Below the pieces are notes generated by a model, which saw only the letters and a program-made list of their open reading frames with translations, was not told the origin of the DNA and did no database searches. This document shows, in pieces, positions 54,051 through 62,234 of a DNA stretch of 64,000 bases (within the stretch, counting starts at the first letter, position 1; each line of letters starts with the position of its first letter). The position numbers and the translations under genes were made by a program. The stretch spans positions 62,001 through 126,000 of the forward strand of contig NZ_JAIGNP010000002.1 of assembly GCF_019711535.1 (NCBI RefSeq). The letters are read 5' to 3'. This DNA is from Qipengyuania aestuarii (GTDB lineage Bacteria > Pseudomonadota > Alphaproteobacteria > Sphingomonadales > Sphingomonadaceae).

Positions 54051-54710
54051 TCAGTCCTTTTCGCTGGCGAGTTCGATCATGCCCTCCCACCCCGCGATGG
54101 CCAGTTCGGCGACTGCCTGTAATTCCGCTCTGTCCGCTCCGTCACGCGCCCGGATCGCCATGCCGCTCTGTATGGTCTGCAGGTAGCGCGCGAGCTTTCC
54201 GACATTGACCGAGGCAGGAAGTTCACCCTCGGCAACGGCACGTTCAAGGCGCTCGGTGAGCACGTCATACGCGCTTGTGCGAGCGGTGCGCATGAGTTCG
54301 CGCAGCTCGTCATGGCCGTCGCCTCCGACCGTACCGAGATTGACCATGCATCCACGAGGAAGGTCGCTGTCCGCCCCCGTGATCGCGGCCGCCGTGTCCA
54401 CCAGATAGCAGAGCATCGCTTCGCGGACGGTCGCAGCTTCGCGAAACCGACCCAGTGTCAGGTGCTCGTAGCTTCTGGTGTAGTAGCCAAGCGCCTCTTC
54501 ATAGAGAGCGTCCTTCGATCCGAAGGCGGCATAAAGACTCTTTACCCCGATTCCCAGCGCATCGGTCAGATCCGCGATCGAGGTCCCTTCATAGCCCCTT
54601 GCCCAGAACAGCTTCATCGCTGTCCCGAGCGCCGCCTCGCGATCGAAAGTGCGTGGTCGGCCGCGCTTGCGAGGCGCTGGTGTATCGGAGTGCTCGAAAT
54701 CTTTTTTCAT
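54051..54710 (-). CDS. TetR-family transcriptional regulator
   Basis: A 219-residue regulator with a basic N-terminal arm (RKRGRPRTFD), TetR helix-turn-helix (AALGTAMKLFWARGYEGTSI ... LGIGVKSLYAAFGSKDALY) and a ligand-binding domain containing DLPRGCMVNLG, usual for the AcuR/YcdC-like group. It is divergent from the SDR gene at 54790, with 79 bases between the starts, and probably represses it. Confidence 0.93.
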   Translation of the reverse strand: MKKDFEHSDTPAPRKRGRPRTFDREAALGTAMKLFWARGYEGTSIADLTDALGIGVKSLYAAFGSKDALYEEALGYYTRSYEHLTLGRFREAATVREAMLCYLVDTAAAITGADSDLPRGCMVNLGTVGGDGHDELRELMRTARTSAYDVLTERLERAVAEGELPASVNVGKLARYLQTIQSGMAIRARDGADRAELQAVAELAIAGWEGMIELASEKD

Positions 54711-54789
54711 CGATCACTGCATAAACATCTTGACCGCGGATTGCAACGACGCCAGTTAATGCAGCGAACGCTGTAAAAAGGAACTTGCA

Positions 54790-55530
54790 ATGATTGATCT
54801 ATCCGGAAAGCGCGCTCTGGTGACCGGGGCATCCCGAGGAATCGGGGCCGCCATCGCGGTCGCGCTCGCGGAGAACGGTGCCGATGTGGCCATCACGTTT
54901 CAGAACTCGCCGGACCGAGCGGAAGATGTGGTGTCGAAGATCGAGAGTCTGGGGCGCAAGGCATTCGCCATCCAGGCGGACAACGGCGATCCCGTCGCTG
55001 CCGAGCGGTCGGTCGATGAGGCAGTGGCCGCGCTCGGCGGACTCGACATCCTTGTCAACAATGCCGGCATCGCGCGATACAACATGATCGCCGATTTCGA
55101 GTACGAGGACATCGACGCGATGTTCGCGGTCAATGTACGCGGCCCGATCCTCACGACCAAGGCTGCCATTCCCCATCTGCCCGCAGGGGGGCGTGTCATC
55201 AACATCGGCTCTGCCGGTGCCGATCGCATCGTCGGCACCCCCGGTACAGTCTACTACATGACCAAGTCCGCGCTCCAGTCCTTCACCCGCGGACTGGCAC
55301 AGGAACTCGGTCCCCAGAACATCACGTCCAACCTCGTGCAGCCGGGCTCGACCAACACCGACATGAATCCGGCTGACGGGGAAAGCAGTGACTATCAGCG
55401 CAGCCTGATGCCGCTCGGCCGATACGGCGAGCCGGGCGATGTCGCTGCGGCAGTCGCCTTCCTGGCCAGTCCGGCCGCCAAGCACATAACCGGATCGATC
55501 GTCACCGTCGATGGCGGTCTGCTGGCCTGA
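54790..55530 (+). CDS. short-chain dehydrogenase/reductase under TetR control
   Basis: A 246-residue SDR: TGASRGIG (13-20), NNAG (about 90-93), Ser plus Y-x3-K in YYMTKSAL, and the C-terminal GSIVTVDGGLLA. A strong AAGGAA site precedes the ATG. TetR-linked SDRs of this type often act on aldehydes or ketones, but the substrate is unknown. Confidence 0.94.
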   Translation: MIDLSGKRALVTGASRGIGAAIAVALAENGADVAITFQNSPDRAEDVVSKIESLGRKAFAIQADNGDPVAAERSVDEAVAALGGLDILVNNAGIARYNMIADFEYEDIDAMFAVNVRGPILTTKAAIPHLPAGGRVINIGSAGADRIVGTPGTVYYMTKSALQSFTRGLAQELGPQNITSNLVQPGSTNTDMNPADGESSDYQRSLMPLGRYGEPGDVAAAVAFLASPAAKHITGSIVTVDGGLLA

Positions 55531-55620
55531 TCTTCGGCGCCGAAGCAGCCTGGCGATCGACTGAATACGCAGGTCGTCGGCCGCATTGCGAAGATGACAT
55601 TGAACCTTGGAGTCAACGAA

Positions 55621-56184
55621 ATGAACAAGATGAAAAGGATAGATGGAAAGCCCTTCTCCTTCCTCGGGAGAAGCCTTCTGATCGGTGCCGCATTCGCGGG
55701 TCTCATGTGTACGACCGCGGCATGCGCGCACGCCGCCACCGCCACGACGGAAAATCCCGTCACCCGATCCGCAGCGAACTCGCAAGAGCCGATCGCAGTG
55801 GTGAATCAGCTCTTCGAAGCGCTTCAAGCGGGAGAGAAACCCAAGGAACTCGCGAAGTTCTTCGACGAGAGCATCGATTGGAACATCGAGGGCGACACGG
55901 CCAATGTCCCGTGGATCGGTCGGCGTACGGGGCGTGCCGGGATCGAGGACTTCTACACGCTCATGTTCGCGAACCTGAAACTCGAGCGCTTCGAGGTGAC
56001 GGACACGTTCACCAAGGGCGACAAGGTCCTCATGCTGGGCTCGCTCGATTCCCGCTACCTCGGGAACGGCGAGCTGATCACGACCGATTTCGCCTACGAG
56101 ATCGTCGTCCGCGACGGGCTGATTGTGAAATATCACATGCTGGAGGATTCGTTCGGCATTTCAGAGGTCGTGCGCCGGAAATAG
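55621..56184 (+). CDS. exported SnoaL-like / limonene-epoxide-hydrolase-fold protein
   Basis: A 187-residue protein. ATG 55621 gives a signal peptide (hydrophobic core LLIGAAFAGLMCTTAACAHA); an ATG at 55594 would only lengthen the N-terminus. The mature part has the NTF2-like cone fold pattern (VVNQLFEALQAGEKPKELAK ... YTLMFANLKLERFEV ... YEIVVRDGLIVKYHMLEDSF). Members are small hydrolases, isomerases or binding proteins. It probably belongs to the same operon as the SDR upstream. Confidence 0.75.
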   Translation: MNKMKRIDGKPFSFLGRSLLIGAAFAGLMCTTAACAHAATATTENPVTRSAANSQEPIAVVNQLFEALQAGEKPKELAKFFDESIDWNIEGDTANVPWIGRRTGRAGIEDFYTLMFANLKLERFEVTDTFTKGDKVLMLGSLDSRYLGNGELITTDFAYEIVVRDGLIVKYHMLEDSFGISEVVRRK

Positions 56185-56286
56185 CATTTCGGCTCACATC
56201 TCAAATGGCTGACGGCTGTCGTTTCCGCCCGCGCTAGCGGACGAGACAGCCGTAAGTCCCACGAAATCAGGTTCCAGGACTTCGGC

Positions 56287-57423
56287 ATGACTTATTCGCA
56301 AGCAACTCCCCGAGCGATAGGGGTCGGCATCGTCGGTGCCAGCGCAGAGCGTGGATGGGCCAAGGCTGCACACGTTCCCGCCCTCCGGACGTTGGAAGCG
56401 TTTCAGATCCGCGCCGTCAGTACGACGCGTATGGAAAGTGCGACCGCCACCGCGCAACAGCTAGGCATCGACCTTGCCTTCGATACGCATCTAGCGCTTG
56501 TGGAGAGGTCCGAGGTCGACCTCGTAGGGGTTGCCGTGAAGGTACCGGAACATCATCGCATCGTCTCCGACGCGCTATCTGCGGGAAAGATGGTCTACTG
56601 CGAATGGCCGCTCGCCCGGAATCTGGCGGAAGCCGAGAAACTGACTGCGCTCGCTCGCGAACGGGGTGCGAGAACGCTGATCGGCCTGCAGGGCGCCTTG
56701 CACCCGCCGATCCAGTTCCTCTCCGATATCGTCCGCCAAGGTCTGATCGGCAGGCCGATAAGCACCAGCATCCGGGCGCATCCGACCGAGGAGATGTGGA
56801 CTGGCCGGTTCGATGCGCCGTTCGCGTTTATGGCGCGCGCCGAGCACGGGGCGACGTTTCTCAGCATCGCGCTCGGGCATGCACTCGAACCGCTTGCACG
56901 CGTTCTCGGTACCTTCGAGAGTCTGTCTGCCATCGCTGCAAATCAGCGCGGTGACGGCGTCCGCCTTTCCGACGGCGAGACGCTTGCGAAAGACGTGCCG
57001 GACGAGATCATCGTCGCCGGTCTGCTCGAAAACGGGATCGTTGCCTCCATGCACTACAGCGCCGGGCAGCCCGCCGGCCCTGCCATGGTATGGGAAATAC
57101 AAGGTACCGAAGGCAGCCTCCGCATCGAGACGGCAACCGGCTATCTCCATTTCGGCGACCTCGTGATCACGGTTTGCCGGGGCCGCGACCCCATGCGCCG
57201 CTTGGCGGTGCCTCCCGCCTACTTCGCCCCTGATCGACATCTCGGTCCGGGCGCGGCGGGTGTCGCTCGGCTTTACGCGCAATTCGCCCGCGACATCGCT
57301 GACGGGTCGTCGGTAGCGCCCGACTTCTCTGTCGCGCTGGAGCGTCACCGGGTGCTCAATGCGATTACGCGATCCGCCAAGACCGGGCGTCGGCAGCACG
57401 TGTCACCCTCCGAAGCTCTCTGA
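56287..57423 (+). CDS. Gfo/Idh/MocA-family oxidoreductase (Gal80-like)
   Basis: A 378-residue NAD(P)-dependent oxidoreductase: N-terminal Rossmann fold (VGIVGASAERGWAKAAHVPA at about 12-31), then HHRIVSDALSAGKMVYCEWP. The usual E-K-P motif reads E-W-P, as in Gal80-like members. The C-terminal alpha/beta domain covers about 130-340. It follows the SnoaL-like gene by about 100 bases. Confidence 0.88.
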   Translation: MTYSQATPRAIGVGIVGASAERGWAKAAHVPALRTLEAFQIRAVSTTRMESATATAQQLGIDLAFDTHLALVERSEVDLVGVAVKVPEHHRIVSDALSAGKMVYCEWPLARNLAEAEKLTALARERGARTLIGLQGALHPPIQFLSDIVRQGLIGRPISTSIRAHPTEEMWTGRFDAPFAFMARAEHGATFLSIALGHALEPLARVLGTFESLSAIAANQRGDGVRLSDGETLAKDVPDEIIVAGLLENGIVASMHYSAGQPAGPAMVWEIQGTEGSLRIETATGYLHFGDLVITVCRGRDPMRRLAVPPAYFAPDRHLGPGAAGVARLYAQFARDIADGSSVAPDFSVALERHRVLNAITRSAKTGRRQHVSPSEAL

Positions 57424-57511
57424 GCATCCGAGATCAGGCCCTATACAGTCAATCGGCGTGCACGTGCTAGATTGGCGACGAGTTCTGGCTTGGTATGCTC
57501 GTTGAGAGCAC

Positions 57512-57863
57512 TCATGCAGGCTGACCGGGCGCGCTCCGCCAAGCTTCGCTAAGAGGCGAAGTGTCGACTGTCTCGAAACCGATGTGATGAAGCAGGTCCA
57601 CAACCAGGGCCACCGCCTTAGGATAATTGCTCGAAACAGGCACCGCTATGCGATCGGGGGCACCTGCGGGGCGCGCGCGCCGCCATGCGGGGAGTTTGGA
57701 TGTGGCTGAAGGCTTGGACGACTTTGGATGAGGGCAGTAGCTCCTGCCGCAATTCATAGATCGTCTTTTCGCCTGAATCGACGCGTGGATAATTACGGTC
57801 ACGCCAGACCATATAGTTGTTAGTATCGATAACGATTCCAGCGAGTTGCGGGGTGGGCATGTC
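57512..57863 (-). pseudogene. NADPH-dependent F420-reductase-like fragment, truncated and frameshifted
   Basis: From 57863 leftwards the minus strand reads AGIVIDTNNYMVWRDRNYP, then LLPSSKVVQAFSHIQT, matching the middle of F420-reductase-like NAD(P)-binding proteins. Near 57680 the frame shifts and continues with RIAVPVSSNYPKAVALVVDL, LLHHIGFETVDTSPLSEAWR, the expected end. The N-terminal cofactor-binding part is missing. The gene is dead. Confidence 0.7.
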
Positions 57864-58034
57864 GTTCGTGAGTTGAGAGGGACCGCAACCACGACGAAGT
57901 CTCCGAAGGCTGCATCGGCGGCCGTTGCGGCGCGAGCGGGCGGCCCGAACCCTCTATTGGGAGGTCTACGCCGCCGTCACCGCATTTTTAAAGCATTACC
58001 GTGCATCGGCGCGATGCACGGTAACTGCGAGGGA

Positions 58035-58478
58035 TCATTCTCCGGCGATTGCCTCGGCGAAGGCTTCGGGAGAGGGCGTCTCCTCGAAGATCGGCGTATT
58101 CTCGTCGAGCGTGATCCAAGGCTGTGCGCGGCTCATCCAGATATGCGCCGCAGGCGTGACCTCGTTGCTTCTGTCGAGGGTGCCTACCTTCAGAACCGCC
58201 ATCCCAGGTATGGCGCTGTTCGTGTTGGCGATCCGGGTGAGGCAGGCAGCGCAACCGATATGCTCGGATGGCATTGCTTCGGCGTCGGCCGGCAATCGCA
58301 ACCGGACCGCCTCACCGCTGATCTTGAGCGTATCTTCCGGAACCATGGCATGAAGCAGGAATCCGCTCCCGCTCCAGGTCTGGCAGTCGAGACAGTGGCA
58401 AGCGTAGGTCAGGGGCAGCTCTTCGCTATCCAGTTCGTATCGCACTGCACCGCATCGGCAGCCTCCGGCAAATGTCAT
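58035..58478 (-). CDS. GFA-family (glutathione-dependent formaldehyde-activating-like) protein
   Basis: A 147-residue zinc protein with the GFA pattern: GGCRCGAVRYE at the N-terminus, CHCLDCQTWSGSGF (about 27-40) and GCAACLTR near 75. It may bind a small thiol adduct or act in metal handling; formaldehyde activity is not proven for most relatives. It stands 41 bases downstream of an SDR gene on the same strand. Confidence 0.88.
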   Translation of the reverse strand: MTFAGGCRCGAVRYELDSEELPLTYACHCLDCQTWSGSGFLLHAMVPEDTLKISGEAVRLRLPADAEAMPSEHIGCAACLTRIANTNSAIPGMAVLKVGTLDRSNEVTPAAHIWMSRAQPWITLDENTPIFEETPSPEAFAEAIAGE

Positions 58479-58519
58479 GACCTATCCTTCTTGATATTCT
58501 GTGAGGGTGGAGGGCGGAG

Positions 58520-59257
58520 TTAAACGAGACGCGCGCCGCCGTCGACATGAAGTGTCTCGCCGGTCATCCACCCGTGCGACATCAGGAAGGTGATGGCGGA
58601 AGCGACGTCGTCGGCAGTACCGATCCGTCCAAGCGGCAGGCTGCCTGCGAGCGCGGCGACATAGTCGTCCTTCGCCGGTCCCAGAGCTCTGTCCAGCAGA
58701 GGCGTGTCCGTCGGCCCCGGTGCGACCGCGTTGAAGCGTCGGGGCGCCAGCTCCAGCGCCATCGCGCGGGCAAGCGATTCCAAGGCAGCGCACGCAGCGG
58801 CCATGATCGCAGTGCCGTGTGCATTGGGCCGGTCGGCGAGCGCGCCTGACGTCAAGGTGATCGACGCATCGGGTGCCAAGCGATCTCCAAGGGCCCGCAG
58901 CACATGGATGGCCGCCCACAGCCGCTGATCGAACACGCCGCGAAGCGCGTCGATATCGGTCTCCAGCACGCCGCCCATGACGAAGCTGCCTGCGAGCATC
59001 ACCAGATGGTCGACCTTCTCGACATCGGCCAACGCTTTGATCATTGCCTCGGGCTGGCCGACGTCGGCGGCGCGCCACCCGGCAAATCCGTGGTCGCTGG
59101 CCACCTGTCTGGCTCGCGCCTCATCGGAACCAAGAATGGTCACCTGTGCGCCTTCAGCCTGTGCCTGAAGCGCTACGCTCAGACCGATGCCCGAGGTGCC
59201 TCCGATGACCAGCACGGATCGGCCGGTCAGGGTCTGGATATTGGAATGCAGGGTCAT
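58520..59257 (-). CDS. SDR-fold protein lacking the catalytic Tyr and Lys
   Basis: A 245-residue SDR with IGGTSGIG (18-25) for cofactor binding. Where SDRs have Y-x3-K, this one reads M-A-A-A-C (IMAAACAALESL), so Tyr is Met and Lys is Cys. A normal dehydrogenase reaction is unlikely; it may bind NAD(P) as a regulator or use other residues. It seems co-transcribed with the SDR genes to the right and the GFA gene. Confidence 0.88.
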   Translation of the reverse strand: MTLHSNIQTLTGRSVLVIGGTSGIGLSVALQAQAEGAQVTILGSDEARARQVASDHGFAGWRAADVGQPEAMIKALADVEKVDHLVMLAGSFVMGGVLETDIDALRGVFDQRLWAAIHVLRALGDRLAPDASITLTSGALADRPNAHGTAIMAAACAALESLARAMALELAPRRFNAVAPGPTDTPLLDRALGPAKDDYVAALAGSLPLGRIGTADDVASAITFLMSHGWMTGETLHVDGGARLV

Positions 59258-59292
59258 TGTCGTTCTCCGGCTGCTCTCGCAGCAATCTGGGC

Positions 59293-60042
59293 TCAGTTGA
59301 CCGGCCCGAGCCCGTAGCCGCCATCGGCGACGAATTCGGATCCGGTGGAAAATCCTGCTTCGTCAGATGCGACGAACAGGACATAGCGGGCGATCTCGGC
59401 CGCCGAGGCCATGCGCGGGATAGCGAAGTCGACCACGGGCACGAGCTCCTCACCCGAGCCGGGATCGTAGGCGAGAGGGGTGTCGATGATCCCGGGGTGC
59501 ACGGCGTTCACCCGGATATTGTAGCGGGCGAGCTCATGGGCGGCGGTCAGCGTCACGCTGCGCAGACCCCACTTGCTTGCTCCATACGCTGCCATACCCG
59601 GCGTTACATGGAGACCAGCGATCGACGACACGTTGACGATCGATCCGCCGCCCGCGCGCCGCATGGAGGGTGCTACCGCCCGGATGCCGAGAAGCGGCCC
59701 GGTAAGGTTGGCATCCAGCACCTTGCGCCATTCTTGCAACGGTACGGCCTCGACACCACCGATCGCGATGTGCGCGGCGTTGTTGATGAGCACCGATACC
59801 GGGCCGAGCTGGTTCTCGGTCGCAGCCAAAGCATTCGCCCATGATGTTTCGTCCTCCACCTCCAATGGAACGAACAAGGCTCGGCGGCCGATCTTCTCTG
59901 CAAGCGCTCGACCTTCGGCTTCCCGTCGGGCGGCAATGGCAACACGCGCCCCTTCGGCGGCGAAGGCGTCAGCCAACGCGCGTCCCAAGCCTCCGGTCGC
60001 GCCGGTCACCAGCACGACTTGGTCCTGAAACCGGCTACGCAT
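59293..60042 (-). CDS. short-chain dehydrogenase/reductase
   Basis: A 249-residue SDR: TGATGGLG (13-20), NNAAH, Ser and YGASKWGL, C-terminal TGSEFVADGGYGLG. The start at 60042 overlaps the end of the upstream SDR gene by eight bases, and a longer frame reaching 60165 is rejected because it would run into that gene. Confidence 0.93.
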   Translation of the reverse strand: MRSRFQDQVVLVTGATGGLGRALADAFAAEGARVAIAARREAEGRALAEKIGRRALFVPLEVEDETSWANALAATENQLGPVSVLINNAAHIAIGGVEAVPLQEWRKVLDANLTGPLLGIRAVAPSMRRAGGGSIVNVSSIAGLHVTPGMAAYGASKWGLRSVTLTAAHELARYNIRVNAVHPGIIDTPLAYDPGSGEELVPVVDFAIPRMASAAEIARYVLFVASDEAGFSTGSEFVADGGYGLGPVN

Positions 60043-60922
60043 CGACCATCTCCTGCGTCCGCGACGAGCCGACGAGGGTCGACGACCCCTCAACGTCGAA
60101 ATCGGTCGAGAGAGCGACCGCACGCTGTGCATCCAATTCGGCAATCCGGCCGGTGAGGGTCTCACGGATCATCGCATAGGCGTCGCTCCCCAAAGCCAAG
60201 CGGCGCGGGGCAGGGCGGCAATAGACCGAATCGATCATCGCCTGTGCCATTTTGCGCGGGTCGCCGGGGGTGGGAAACGCGCCTGAGGTCGCGGCACGGC
60301 GAAGCTCGCCTACCGGAGTGGCGTCGTAGACCGGCAAGGGCTTGCCCGCTGCCATGCTGCTCCCACCGAAGTTGGTTCGGGCACTGCCGGGTTCCACGAT
60401 TGTGAATTCAATGCCGAAGGGCCCCACGTCCTGGGCGGTGGCCTCGATGAAGCCTTCGATGCCCCACTTGGTCGCGTGGTAGAGGCTCAGGCCAGGGAAC
60501 GCCATCTGGCCACCCATCGACGAGAGCTGCAGGACACGGCCTCCGCCCTGTTCGCGCAAGTACGGCAGCGCGGCGCGAACGACGTTGATGGAGCCGATCA
60601 AGTTGGTATCGACCTGATGGCGGATCTGCGCGTCGGTGAGCTCCTCAGCCGCGCCAGCAAGACCGTAACCTGCATTGTTGACCACCACATCAATGCGGCC
60701 AAGCGCATAAAACGCAGCTCCAACGACTTGGCTGATCGCGTCGGCATCCGTCACATCGAGCGTAGCGACCCATAACTGCGAGCCGTACTTTCTCTTGAGC
60801 TCGTCCATGGCCGCGAGGTCGCGGACCGTCGCAGCGACGCGATCGCCGCGATCCAGCAGTTCTTCTGTAAGCGCCCGTCCGAATCCGGATGAGGTGCCTG
60901 TTATCAACCATGACCTGGCCAT
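60035..60922 (-). CDS. short-chain dehydrogenase/reductase (classical, longer type)
   Basis: A 295-residue SDR with TGTSSGFG (8-15), NNAG near 87 and Ser plus Y-x3-K in YHATKWGIEG. The extra C-terminal segment (PAPRRLALGSDAY) is typical of the retinol-dehydrogenase-like oxidoreductases with 270-300 residues. It is first in the minus-strand SDR operon, divergent from the LysR gene at 61030. Confidence 0.93.
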   Translation of the reverse strand: MARSWLITGTSSGFGRALTEELLDRGDRVAATVRDLAAMDELKRKYGSQLWVATLDVTDADAISQVVGAAFYALGRIDVVVNNAGYGLAGAAEELTDAQIRHQVDTNLIGSINVVRAALPYLREQGGGRVLQLSSMGGQMAFPGLSLYHATKWGIEGFIEATAQDVGPFGIEFTIVEPGSARTNFGGSSMAAGKPLPVYDATPVGELRRAATSGAFPTPGDPRKMAQAMIDSVYCRPAPRRLALGSDAYAMIRETLTGRIAELDAQRAVALSTDFDVEGSSTLVGSSRTQEMVDA

Positions 60923-61029
60923 TGCTTATCTCCTTCAAGTTGGATGTCGGGCTGACTTCCGACATCCACGTTTTCAGCGAAGAAGAGGCACGCTTGTAGC
61001 GCTCGATTGCGCATGATAGTGTTGACTAC

Positions 61030-61971
61030 ATGTCCAAGCAGATGTTGCCTAAGAGTATATCTCAGCTTCTGTCATTCGTACGTATCGTCGATGCCGGCTC
61101 TTTTTCGGAAGCGGCCCGACGTACAAACACGACAACCTCGGCGATGTCGAAAGCCGTCAGCCGACTAGAAGCCGCGCACGGACTGAAACTCCTCAACCGT
61201 TCGACCCACTCGCTGTCGCTCACCCCAGAAGGCGATCGAATGTTCGAAGTCGGGAAACGATTGCAGCTCGAGGTGGAAGAAGCAGAAGCTGCGTTTGCCG
61301 ACGTCGGTCATCGGGGGATTGCTGGTCAAGTGCGGATCAGCGCGGCAGGCGCGCTCTTTCGGCGCTGTCTCATGCCCAGCCTTTCCGACTTCCTCGAAGG
61401 GCATCCCGATATCGTATTGGAAGTGGAAGAGGCAGATGACTTCTCTAACATCGCACAGCGCGGCATCGATCTTGCGATCGGAACAGGCAGCGTCGCTGGA
61501 CTACCTGGCCATTTCGTTCGCAAGGTAGGCACTTTTCCATGGGTCGCGTGCGCTTCTCCACGATACATAGAAAAGCATGGGGCACCCGCCACGCCGCAGG
61601 ATCTTGCGCGACACGCCCTGGTAGGATTTCGCAGTCCGGCTTCGAGGCAGCTCGAAAGCTGGCATTTTCAGGATCCAGAGACCGGTGGGATCGTCCGCCA
61701 CGCCCCCCGTCCGAGACACATCTTCGACGATCCCGACACAACATGGGGAATGATAACAGAAGGTCTGGGCGTCGGCTTTGGACCTGCCTTCATGGGTAGT
61801 GCCGAGTGGCGAGACGGGACTGTCGTAGAGGTGCTGAGCGAATGGCGGGCAGAGGAGGCTCCTATATACGTCGTTCGTCTAGACAAGCGGCACACGCCAC
61901 AGCGGGTGACCATCGTCCAAGAATTTGTCATTAACAGGATTCGAATGTGGATAGACGGTTTTCGAGAATAG
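61030..61971 (+). CDS. LysR-family transcriptional regulator
   Basis: A 313-residue regulator with winged helix at about 5-65 (QLLSFVRIVDAGSFSEAARRTN ... SAMSKAVSRLEAAHGLKLLN) and an effector domain (about 95-300). It is divergent from the three-SDR operon, with about 107 bases between, which marks it as the likely regulator. Confidence 0.93.
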   Translation: MSKQMLPKSISQLLSFVRIVDAGSFSEAARRTNTTTSAMSKAVSRLEAAHGLKLLNRSTHSLSLTPEGDRMFEVGKRLQLEVEEAEAAFADVGHRGIAGQVRISAAGALFRRCLMPSLSDFLEGHPDIVLEVEEADDFSNIAQRGIDLAIGTGSVAGLPGHFVRKVGTFPWVACASPRYIEKHGAPATPQDLARHALVGFRSPASRQLESWHFQDPETGGIVRHAPRPRHIFDDPDTTWGMITEGLGVGFGPAFMGSAEWRDGTVVEVLSEWRAEEAPIYVVRLDKRHTPQRVTIVQEFVINRIRMWIDGFRE

Positions 61972-62106
61972 ATGACGGTTGGATAATTAAATGCTTTTAG
62001 AAGTATAATTATGAAGTAGTTGAAAACACATTTTTTTCTATCAATTCGTATTTAAGACCGATATCCATCGGCGTTTGCCGGCCACTCGCAAATTACAGGT
62101 TGGTTA

Positions 62107-62166
62107 TGGTATACCGGACACCCGAAAGCCTGTGAATAAGGCGATCAAACGGCAAAACCGGGGCCG
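62107..62166 (-). repeat. 60-base repeat, inverted copy of 26096-26155
   Basis: Reverse complement begins CGGCCCCGGTTTTGCCG and follows the 26-kb copy with four mismatches and two one-base indels by eye. It lies in the 263-base gap between the LysR gene and the helicase. Confidence 0.7.
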
Positions 62167-62234
62167 TTTGCTGACTGTCAGCTATTGGCTAGACTTAAAC
62201 AGATTCTGACGTGCGCACACACCTATCTGTACGC

